From an uncultured Sporolactobacillus sp. (GTDB lineage Bacteria > Bacillota > Bacilli > Bacillales > Sporolactobacillaceae), in the NCBI GenBank assembly GCA_900543345.1, contig UQRJ01000205.1:1-5607 (forward strand): a DNA stretch of 5,607 nt. Reading direction: 5' to 3'. Positions 1 to 5,607 of this stretch are shown one piece after another (the stretch's first letter is position 1; each line of letters begins with the position of its first letter). A model generated the notes under the pieces. That model ran no database searches, had not been told where the DNA came from, and saw only the letters and a list, made by a program, of their open reading frames with translations. The position numbers and the translations under genes are program-made.

Positions 1-95
1 CTGCCAAGCCTGTAGCGGACTTTCACCGCCAAGCTGTCGTCCATGCCGGGCGCACGCAAAAAAACGGCTTCCGCGGATGGGAAACCGTCACTCAT
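1..95 (-). CDS. Probable start of an unidentified protein, cut by the window edge
   Basis: An ATG at 95-93 opens a frame that runs without a stop to position 1, giving about 31 residues beginning MSDGFPSAEAVFLRAPGMDD. It starts 2 bp after the TAG stop of the acyltransferase on the same strand, so it is probably the next gene of the same transcript, perhaps translated by re-initiation. The only Shine-Dalgarno-like bases (AGGA) touch the ATG directly, which is too close for a good site. An in-frame TAA lies three codons before the ATG, so no longer start is possible. Most codons end in G or C, as in the neighbouring genes, which supports coding. The fragment shows no signal peptide or membrane segment, and I do not recognise the family. 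It could also be a chance frame, because so little of it is visible. Confidence 0.42.
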   Translation of the reverse strand, partial: MSDGFPSAEAVFLRAPGMDDSLAVKVRYRLG

Positions 96-97
96 TC

Positions 98-2131
98 CTA
101 CTTATTTTTACTTGCGAAAAATGCGGCGGCCTGGCGATACAATAACCGGGTATACGCTTTGGAACCGTCCGGATTGAGATGAATCGTATCCGGGGCGAAG
201 TATTCCCGATGACCGGCACTGGCGCTATACCAGTCCGCCATCCGTACGTTATCGTAAACGGAGGCAGCCGTGCGCATCGTCTGGTTGACCTGGTCTTCCC
301 ATGGTCTCGGTACCCGCGCGGTTGTGACAATCACTCCGGCGTCCGGTCCGATTTGTTTGATCAATCGACTGATTTGTCCCCTCGTTACCGGGCCGTTTGT
401 GCCAAGTTCGACGATCACCAGCTTACCGAGCGTGCCCGAGCGTTTCAACTGATCGATGATCGCCGGCGCTTCTTCAAAATGTCTGCCCTCACGCGCGTTA
501 ACCACGACATTGGCAAATTTAGCGCCAAGATAGGGCTTGATATCAACCATAATCGAATCGCCAATAATGGATACCGGCTGGGTGATTTTTCCCGCTACTG
601 TCTTGCTCGCGCTCTCGTCGCTTTCCTTTGCTGATTCTCTATTGCTGTCTTTCTTCTGTTTACCCGGCTTGCTTGCCTCCGTTCGCGTCGCTTTCGATTT
701 AGGCGTCGAATCGCTGCGTACCGGTTTAGCCGAATTCGTCCGGGACATTGCCTCATTATCTTCACTTTGGCCGGACTGATTATAGGCACGCACGGATTGT
801 GATGGCGTATTCTGTTTCTCAGCGACCGGCCGGGCTCTCCCCTGCCCATAGGCCCACGCACCGGCTGTCAACAAGAGAAAAAGCCCCGCCGCCAGCGCCG
901 TCACCCGCCAACGGACCGCCGGCGGTCGATTGAGAAAAGCATGCCGCAACCAGCGGCCGACCAGACCCGAACGAAAGGGATTCTCGATGAGTTTGAGCGA
1001 CAGGGTCGAGATGACAATAATCAACACAATCTCGACGAAAAAGCGGGCAATCCGCGGCACACCGGCATCAAAATTATTTAACGAAAGCATAATAATCGGA
1101 AATTGCCACAGATACATGCCGTAAGAACGCAGGCCGATCCAGCGCAGCGGCAGGGTGCCGAGCACTTTGCCAATCCATGACGACGGATGCGCGCAGGCGG
1201 CAATCACGGCCGCCGTAGCCAGCGAAAGAAGAAACATACCGCCGCGATAAACAAAGGCATCGTACTCTGTGGAAAAGGCCATCATGCCGATCATGACGAG
1301 AAATCCGATCACCCCGGCCGTATTCAGACAAATCAATGAGGACCTCGTCAATGTATCCGATAATTGGCGACTGGGCCAGACCATCGCCAGCGCCGCACCA
1401 ATGAGAATGGAAAAGGCCCGTGTGTCGGTACCGTAATAGACACGACTCGGATCGCTTCCCGGTTGAAAAATAAAACCCATTGCCGCAGCAGATAACACAG
1501 CACCGATCAGCGTCACCAAAACGATATGACGACGGAGACGCGGGTGACGAAACACAAACAAAATCAACAGCGGCCAGACAACATAAAATTGTTCCTCGAC
1601 GGCCAGTGACCAGAAATGGGTCAATAGCGACGGGTGCGCGTAGCTTTCAAAATAAGAAAGATGATGGAAAATGTACCACCAGTTGCTGCAATAAAAAATA
1701 GCGGCAACAGCATCTTTTCGATAAGAATTCAGCAAGTCCGGACGGAAAAAGAGTTGCCACAGGAATAGGATGATCAGCACAAAAAACAGTGCCGGCAAAA
1801 GCCGTCTGGCCCGCCTGAGCCAAAATGTTTTCAGGCTGATCGCTCTGCGTTCATTCCATTCCGAAATTAAAATATCGGTGATCAAATAACCGGACAGCAC
1901 GAAGAATACACTCACACCGAGCAATCCGCCCGACGCCCAGGGAAATCCAAGATGATAGAAGATCACCGCAAAAACGGCGATTGCCCGCAATCCGTCGAGC
2001 CCCGGCATATAACGGCGATGTTTCTCCCTCAACCATTCTCTTCGTTCGCTTTTTTCCTCTGTCGCTTTCACCGCTTGAAATGCATCGCTCCCCTGTCCCG
2101 CATTCTCTCTGTTAAGCTTGCCTGCGTGCAT
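98..2131 (-). CDS. Membrane O-acyltransferase with AT3 and SGNH domains (OatA/YrhL-like)
   Basis: This is a 677-residue two-domain membrane enzyme. Residues about 41-400 form an acyltransferase-3 domain: RYMPGLDGLRAIAV at 41-54, the family R-x10-H pair as R49 and H60, VFFVLSGYLIT at 75-85, EEQFYVVWP at 179-187, and about ten hydrophobic helices. A last helix (409-427) leads to a hydrophilic Ser/Lys/Glu-rich linker (about 430-515). A C-terminal SGNH esterase-like domain follows, with GDS at 524-526 (nucleophile S526), GTNG at 577-580 and DTIHLN at 648-653 (D648, H651). In known relatives the membrane domain passes acyl groups across the membrane and the outer SGNH domain transfers them to a glycan. 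OatA acetylates MurNAc in peptidoglycan and gives lysozyme resistance, so that is the likeliest role, although another wall polymer is possible. The frame stays open to a TTG at 2335, but those 68 extra codons lack a ribosome binding site and family resemblance. The ATG at 2131 is preferred, and starts near 2032 remain possible. Confidence 0.88.
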   Translation of the reverse strand: MHAGKLNRENAGQGSDAFQAVKATEEKSERREWLREKHRRYMPGLDGLRAIAVFAVIFYHLGFPWASGGLLGVSVFFVLSGYLITDILISEWNERRAISLKTFWLRRARRLLPALFFVLIILFLWQLFFRPDLLNSYRKDAVAAIFYCSNWWYIFHHLSYFESYAHPSLLTHFWSLAVEEQFYVVWPLLILFVFRHPRLRRHIVLVTLIGAVLSAAAMGFIFQPGSDPSRVYYGTDTRAFSILIGAALAMVWPSRQLSDTLTRSSLICLNTAGVIGFLVMIGMMAFSTEYDAFVYRGGMFLLSLATAAVIAACAHPSSWIGKVLGTLPLRWIGLRSYGMYLWQFPIIMLSLNNFDAGVPRIARFFVEIVLIIVISTLSLKLIENPFRSGLVGRWLRHAFLNRPPAVRWRVTALAAGLFLLLTAGAWAYGQGRARPVAEKQNTPSQSVRAYNQSGQSEDNEAMSRTNSAKPVRSDSTPKSKATRTEASKPGKQKKDSNRESAKESDESASKTVAGKITQPVSIIGDSIMVDIKPYLGAKFANVVVNAREGRHFEEAPAIIDQLKRSGTLGKLVIVELGTNGPVTRGQISRLIKQIGPDAGVIVTTARVPRPWEDQVNQTMRTAASVYDNVRMADWYSASAGHREYFAPDTIHLNPDGSKAYTRLLYRQAAAFFASKNK

Positions 2132-2143
2132 TATGTAATCAAA

Positions 2144-2150
2144 CCCTCTT
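2144..2150 (-). promoter_or_regulatory. Possible ribosome binding site of the acyltransferase
   Basis: On the minus strand AAGAGGG lies 12 bases before the ATG at 2131. The match is fair but the spacing is long, so it supports this start only weakly. It is still better than anything in front of the TTG at 2335 or the in-frame ATG at 2254. Confidence 0.35.
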
Positions 2151-2311
2151 TTTCCTACTACCGTTTTCGGCACACATTTCTTTCTATGTAAAAGACGGTC
2201 GATGCTGCCTAAAACGGAACGACCGAAACTGATTTGTCCGAAGCGACACTTCATCGCTGTATGCACCGCCATCCGATCTATCACCGCCGGAAATCGCGAA
2301 TGAAGTGCGTC

Positions 2312-2341
2312 ATTATCGATTAACCAACTTTTCAATCACAA
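2312..2341 (-). promoter_or_regulatory. Second candidate promoter upstream of the acyltransferase
   Basis: On the minus strand TTGTGA (2341-2336, 4 of 6 matches to TTGACA) is followed by an 18-bp spacer and GATAAT (2317-2312, 5 of 6 matches to TATAAT). Transcription would start near 2305, about 175 nt before the preferred ATG. If this promoter were real, the TTG at 2335 could not be the start on that transcript. Confidence 0.27.
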
Positions 2342-2362
2342 TCGGGGATGTCATCGCGCCGA

Positions 2363-2380
2363 TATGTTCATTCTAACATA
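2363..2380. repeat. 18-bp inverted repeat, possible operator
   Basis: TATGTT and AACATA form perfect 6-base arms around a 6-base centre. The repeat covers the candidate minus-strand -10 element, which is where a repressor dimer could block transcription of the acyltransferase gene. The arms do not extend further. I do not recognise a known regulator's consensus, and a repeat this short can occur by chance. Confidence 0.3.
2370..2378 (-). promoter_or_regulatory. Candidate extended -10 promoter element for the acyltransferase
   Basis: The minus strand reads TGTTAGAAT, a TGn motif followed by TAGAAT (5 of 6 matches to TATAAT). No good -35 box lies 16-18 bp upstream, so the site would depend on the extended -10. 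It would give a leader of about 230 nt before the ATG at 2131. It lies inside the inverted repeat at 2363-2380. This is a motif match only. Confidence 0.3.
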
Positions 2381-2419
2381 CGCATTAGGCAAATTCGACC
2401 GAACTTTGTCACTATCATT

Positions 2420-2428
2420 TGGTATAAT
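2420..2428 (+). promoter_or_regulatory. Perfect extended -10 match on the plus strand
   Basis: The plus strand reads TGGTATAAT, a full match to TGnTATAAT. The bases where a -35 box would lie (about 2400-2405) match poorly. Transcription would run rightward, antisense to the 3' end of the second exporter gene, and no convincing plus-strand gene lies downstream. It may be a chance match in AT-rich spacer or an antisense RNA start. Confidence 0.2.
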
Positions 2429-2456
2429 ATTCCTGGCTTTATTCCGACGCCAGCCG

Positions 2457-4298
2457 CTATTCGAGCTGCGTCTGATCCGTATACATACGATAATATCGGC
2501 CTCGCCGTGCTATCAACTGCCGATGTGTCCCCTCTTCGGCAATTCTTCCGTCTTCGACAACCAGAATCCGGTCGGCATCGTGAACGGTTGAAAGACGATG
2601 GGCAATGATAAAACTTGTCCGTCCCTTTCTCAGTTCGGACATACCTTCCTGCAGGTTGCGTTCGGTTTCCGAATCGACATGACTCGTTGCTTCATCCATG
2701 ACAAGAATCGCCGGATCGGCCAGAAACGCCCGGGCAATCGTCAGCAACTGCCGCTGCCCCTCGCTTAACCCGGTACCGCTCTCGTCCAGAACCGTTCGAT
2801 AGCCCTTCTTCATCGCGGAGATAAAACCGTCTGCACGAGCTGCCGCAGCCGCGCGCCTGACTTCGGCTTCCGTCGCATCCGGTTGTCCGTAGCGCAGATT
2901 TTCAATGACGCTTCCATGAAAAAGATAGGTATCTTGCAGAACCATTCCAAACAGTGCCCGGTAATCCGAACGCCGAAAGTCGCGAATATCCGTTCCGTCT
3001 AGTAAAATTCGTCCGCAAGTGGGATCGAAAAAGCGCGTCAGCAAATTGACGATCGTCGTTTTTCCCGCTCCGGTCGGCCCGACCAGCGCAATCTCTTCAC
3101 CCGGCTTAACCCGAAAAGCAATATCGCGCAATACCGGATGTTCGGGATTATAACTGAACGATACGTCGTCGAAGACAATCTCACCACGCACATGGCCGAT
3201 TCTCTTGGCATTTTTCCGGTCAGCCGTTTCTTCTTTCTCATCCAGAATTTCAAATACCCGCTCCGCCCCGGCGACGGCCGATTGCAATGTATTGAAGATC
3301 GAGGCCACGTCGTTCAGCGGGCGGGAAAATTGTCTGGAGTACGTTAAAAAGCTGGCGATCATGCCGACGGAAATCATGTTCCAGACAGCCAGCAAGCCGC
3401 CGACGGTCGCCACCGCCGCAAAACCGAGGTTGTTGATCACGTTCATCAGCGGCATCATATACCCCGACCAAATCTGCGCCTTCGTGCCGACATCCGTCAA
3501 GCGTCGGTTAACTGTCGTAAAGGTCTCAATCTCCTCTGACTCGTGGCTGAACGCCTTAATCACGCCAAGGCCTGAAACCGACTCTTCGATTTGACTGTTC
3601 AGCGTCCCAAGTTCCTGCTGCTGACGCAAAAATAATTTGGCCGTCCGTGAAGCAATCGTCCGCGTCAGCAGAAACACAAGCGGAACCGTGATCAAACTGG
3701 CAGCCGTCAGGATCGGACTGATCCAGATCATCATCGCGAACGAACCGACGATCATGATCAGATCATTGATCAGCTGCACCGTCGATTGCGAAACGGTCAC
3801 GTCGATATTCTCAATATCGTTCGTTAGCCGGCTCATTGTATCGCCGTGCGGGCGGTTGTCGAAAAAAGCGATCGGCAGTTTCTGCAGTTTGGCAAACATC
3901 GCGGTCCTCAAGCTCATGACGATACGTTGGCCGACCGTAGCCATCAACCACCCCTGAAAGAAGGTCAGCAATCCGTCGAGCAAATAAAACAATCCCAGAA
4001 CCGCCAACATCATCAGCAACATTGAGAAATGAACCGATCCCGGATGAACGCCGATCTGATTAATAGCCAGACCGATCAAATAAGGCATCAACAGTGAAAC
4101 AACGGAATCAGCCAGAATCAGAAAAGAAACGAAGACTAGCGTACTCTTTTCGGCCGCAAAAAAACGCCAGAGCCGTCGCAGCGTATGGTTCATGTTCTTC
4201 GGTTTTTCAACCGGCGCGAACCGCGCTGCGCCGCGGGGGCCGCCACGCCTTCTCCCCGGCATCGGCGGACGCACGTCCGTCGCTTTCTTCTCACTCAT
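2457..4298 (-). CDS. ABC exporter half-transporter, canonical subunit (TM288/LmrD-like)
   Basis: This complete 613-residue half-transporter has an exporter-type membrane domain (about 40-345) followed by a nucleotide-binding domain (about 370-613). The N-terminus is rich in Arg, Gly and Pro (11-28), followed by EKPKNMNHTLRRLWRFF, which is typical of this subunit type. In the ATPase domain Y383 is the likely A-loop aromatic, Walker A is GPTGAGKT (407-414), and the Q-loop is Q455. The signature is LSEGQ (511-515), Walker B is ILVMDE (531-536) with catalytic E536, the D-loop is SHVD (539-542), and the switch is H567. The Walker and switch residues are intact, whereas the signature has Glu in place of its first Gly. 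This combination marks the catalytically competent subunit of an asymmetric heterodimer, and the partner is the overlapping upstream gene. In known systems such pairs export drugs, peptides or lipids; the substrate here cannot be read from the sequence. The ATG at 4298 is chosen over a GTG at 4328 because a strong ribosome binding site precedes it. Confidence 0.93.
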   Translation of the reverse strand: MSEKKATDVRPPMPGRRRGGPRGAARFAPVEKPKNMNHTLRRLWRFFAAEKSTLVFVSFLILADSVVSLLMPYLIGLAINQIGVHPGSVHFSMLLMMLAVLGLFYLLDGLLTFFQGWLMATVGQRIVMSLRTAMFAKLQKLPIAFFDNRPHGDTMSRLTNDIENIDVTVSQSTVQLINDLIMIVGSFAMMIWISPILTAASLITVPLVFLLTRTIASRTAKLFLRQQQELGTLNSQIEESVSGLGVIKAFSHESEEIETFTTVNRRLTDVGTKAQIWSGYMMPLMNVINNLGFAAVATVGGLLAVWNMISVGMIASFLTYSRQFSRPLNDVASIFNTLQSAVAGAERVFEILDEKEETADRKNAKRIGHVRGEIVFDDVSFSYNPEHPVLRDIAFRVKPGEEIALVGPTGAGKTTIVNLLTRFFDPTCGRILLDGTDIRDFRRSDYRALFGMVLQDTYLFHGSVIENLRYGQPDATEAEVRRAAAAARADGFISAMKKGYRTVLDESGTGLSEGQRQLLTIARAFLADPAILVMDEATSHVDSETERNLQEGMSELRKGRTSFIIAHRLSTVHDADRILVVEDGRIAEEGTHRQLIARRGRYYRMYTDQTQLE

Positions 4299-5559
4299 CC
4301 GTCTTCGCCCCCTCCCCAATCTGGGCACGGTACATCTTCCGATAATATGGCGAACGCTTCATAAGTTCCGGATGAGAACCGATGGCCTCAATCCGTCCGT
4401 TATTTAAAACGATGATCCGATCGGCGCCGACAATCGAAGCAATCCGCTGCGAAACAATCATGCAGGTCGTCCCGCACGCCGCTGACTGCAGATTGCGACG
4501 GATCCGGTACTCGGTCTGTGCATCGAGCGCACTCGTTGCATCGTCGAGAATCAACAGTTCCGGTTCTCGGATCAGCGCACGGGCGATCGACAACCGTTGC
4601 TTTTGACCACCGGAAAAATTAACGCCGCCCTGGCCGACCGGAGAATGATAACCGTCCGGCAGGCGGCGAATAAACGCATCGGCTTCGGCAATTTTCGCCG
4701 CGCGGCGGACAGCCTTTTCGTCCGCATCGGCATTGCCCCAGCGGATATTTGCTTCGACCGTTCCGGAAAAAAGCAGCGGACGTTGCGGAACGACTGCAAT
4801 GCGCCGGCGGAGTGCCTCTTCCGGATACGTCCTGACATCCTGACCGGCCACGACAACGGTTCCTTGGGCAGGGTCGTAGAATCGCAGGATTAAGTGAATC
4901 AGCGTCGTTTTCCCCGAGGCAACGGGGCCGGTGACGCCGACCACATCGCCCCGGCGAACGGAAAAATCGATATTGCGAAGGAACGGATGGGCAGCATCGC
5001 CATAGGAAAAAAACACATGGCGGAAGGCAAGCGCCGGTTCCGCGTCCAGGACTGGCGGAGAAACCGAGGCAGCCGGAAAGGTGATATCCGCCTGTTCATG
5101 AAACACGGCACCGATGCGCCCGGCGGAAGCACGCGCCCGGACAAACATGTTCAACGCGTTGTTGACCATCATGATCGCGAACAATATTTGCATCATATAG
5201 TTCGTCAGGGCAATAATCGAGCCGACCTGCATCGAACCGTGTTGAACACCGAGACCGCCGAACCAGAGAATGGCGACAATGCTGCCGTTAACGGTCAGAT
5301 TAATCAGCGGGCCGAAAAAGCTGCCGATTTTCGCGGCTCCGGCAGAATAGCGGGCAAGCGTCCGGTTGCGGCGATCGAATCGTTGTTCCTCAAACGGGCC
5401 GCGATTAAAAATTTTGATCACCCGCACGCCCTTCAGATAGTCCTGCAGTGTTTGATTGATCTCGTCAAGTGCAGTCTGCACATGATGAAAAAAAGGATAA
5501 CTGATTCGCATATTCAAATAGATCAGTAAAACAATCAGCGGTGCGGCGGCAACCAATAT
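4291..5559 (-). CDS. ABC exporter half-transporter, degenerate-site subunit (TM287/LmrC-like), 5' end missing
   Basis: The 422 genomic residues cover the second half of an exporter membrane domain and a whole nucleotide-binding domain. Compared with relatives of about 580 residues, roughly 155-165 N-terminal residues (TM1-3) are missing. Counting codons back from 5574, Walker A is GPVASGKT (216-223), the Q-loop is Q264, and the signature is FSGGQ (320-324). Walker B is LLILDD (340-345), so D345 replaces the catalytic Glu, and the switch position is Q376 in VSQRIAS instead of His. Both substitutions are hallmarks of the inactive-site subunit in heterodimeric exporters such as TM287/TM288. It overlaps the next gene by 8 bases (ATGAGTGA), which supports co-translation and pairing. 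The frame continues through a GTG at 5574, but the residues MYKRQ there are encoded by sequencing adapter and are not part of the protein. The true start lies beyond the window. Confidence 0.92.
   Translation of the reverse strand: MLVAAAPLIVLLIYLNMRISYPFFHHVQTALDEINQTLQDYLKGVRVIKIFNRGPFEEQRFDRRNRTLARYSAGAAKIGSFFGPLINLTVNGSIVAILWFGGLGVQHGSMQVGSIIALTNYMMQILFAIMMVNNALNMFVRARASAGRIGAVFHEQADITFPAASVSPPVLDAEPALAFRHVFFSYGDAAHPFLRNIDFSVRRGDVVGVTGPVASGKTTLIHLILRFYDPAQGTVVVAGQDVRTYPEEALRRRIAVVPQRPLLFSGTVEANIRWGNADADEKAVRRAAKIAEADAFIRRLPDGYHSPVGQGGVNFSGGQKQRLSIARALIREPELLILDDATSALDAQTEYRIRRNLQSAACGTTCMIVSQRIASIVGADRIIVLNNGRIEAIGSHPELMKRSPYYRKMYRAQIGEGAKTDE
4308..4317 (-). promoter_or_regulatory. Ribosome binding site setting the start of the second exporter subunit
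   Basis: The minus strand reads GGGGAGGGGG, ending 9 bases before the ATG at 4298. It lies inside the last codons of the upstream subunit (encoding GEGA). It favours the ATG at 4298 over the in-frame GTG at 4328, which would leave the binding site inside the gene. Binding site and overlap together suggest coupled, balanced translation of the two subunits. Confidence 0.75.
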
Positions 5560-5607
5560 CTGTCTCTTATACACATCTGACGCTGCCGACGAATAGCCTT
5601 GTGTAGA
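5560..5607. other. Nextera sequencing adapter, not genomic
   Basis: Positions 5560-5578 are exactly CTGTCTCTTATACACATCT, the engineered Tn5 mosaic end. Then come GACGCTGCCGACGA (5579-5592, the reverse complement of the Nextera read-1 adapter tail), an 8-base index slot ATAGCCTT (5593-5600) and GTGTAGA (5601-5607, the start of the P5-side sequence). The order matches an adapter read-through exactly. From memory, the reversed index AAGGCTAT corresponds to Nextera XT index S520. Nothing here should be annotated as biology. Confidence 0.97.

Larger units (their letters stand above)
2132..2456. other. 325-bp intergenic region with candidate control signals
   Basis: This stretch separates the second exporter gene from the acyltransferase. 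It contains an 18-bp inverted repeat (2363-2380) over a minus-strand extended -10 motif, a second candidate minus-strand promoter (2312-2341), and a plus-strand extended -10 match (2420-2428). I see no tRNA, no clear riboswitch and no strong terminator after the exporter stop. The acyltransferase frame stays open through 2132-2335, so part of this region would be coding if the TTG at 2335 were the true start. I think that is unlikely. Confidence 0.6.

Noticed and set aside
58..64. Run of seven A (T on the minus strand) as a terminator or slippage site
   Set aside because: The bases before it form only a 3-4 bp stem, and the run lies within the probable partial coding frame. There is no sign of frameshifting.
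179..634. A 151-codon open frame on the plus strand
   Set aside because: It is antisense to the SGNH domain and linker of the acyltransferase, and shows no family motif or convincing ribosome binding site.
2433..2453. Hairpin CTGGC/GCCAG just after the second exporter stop, as a terminator
   Set aside because: The stem is only 5 bp with an 11-base loop, and neither strand has the T-run of an intrinsic terminator.
2348..2608. Overlapping short plus-strand frames across the intergenic region
   Set aside because: They run into the 3' end of the exporter gene on the opposite strand, overlap each other in different frames, and have no recognisable protein features.
3205..3594. A 129-codon open frame on the plus strand
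   Set aside because: It is antisense to the membrane domain of the second exporter gene, with no recognisable motif.
4894..5529. A 211-codon open frame on the plus strand
   Set aside because: It lies wholly antisense to the first exporter gene, which has clear ABC motifs. Its translation has no recognisable domain and an Arg/Gly/His-rich composition typical of a shadow frame.
5560..5578. Natural Tn5 or IS50 end
   Set aside because: The sequence is the engineered mosaic end, which differs from both natural Tn5 ends, and it is followed directly by adapter tail and index.

Overview
The window looks like an ordinary chromosomal fragment from a member of the Bacillota (Firmicutes) with roughly 50% GC. 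The evidence is a heterodimeric ABC exporter of the LmrCD/BmrCD/TM287-TM288 type, overlapping genes with a strong purine-rich ribosome binding site, and a membrane acyltransferase with a C-terminal SGNH domain, as in OatA/YrhL of Gram-positive bacteria. I cannot name a genus. Every gene I can support is on the minus strand, so transcription runs from high to low coordinates.

Layout in the direction of transcription. Positions 5607-5560 are not genomic: they are a Nextera library adapter (synthetic Tn5 mosaic end, read-1 tail, an 8-base index and the first bases of the P5 sequence). Genomic sequence ends at 5559, inside the transmembrane domain of the first exporter subunit (4291-5559, 5' end missing). 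The second exporter subunit (2457-4298) overlaps it by 8 bases, with its ribosome binding site inside the end of the first gene. A gap of about 325 bp follows (2132-2456), holding candidate promoters and an 18-bp inverted repeat but no convincing gene. Next is the AT3-SGNH acyltransferase (98-2131, with an uncertain start). A probable further gene starts 2 bp after its stop codon and leaves the window at position 1.

The two exporter halves should form one heterodimer with one normal and one degenerate ATP site: the first subunit has Asp for the catalytic Glu and Gln for the switch His, and the second has LSEGQ in place of LSGGQ. Such pairs usually export drugs, peptides or lipids. The acyltransferase should O-acylate a cell-surface glycan, most likely peptidoglycan, which is the OatA role in lysozyme resistance. 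Both fit an envelope-defence theme, but the promoter-bearing gap suggests that they are regulated separately.

I found no evidence of a previously undescribed system. The most consequential observation is the sequencing adapter at the right end, which gives the first exporter gene a false start codon and false N-terminus.
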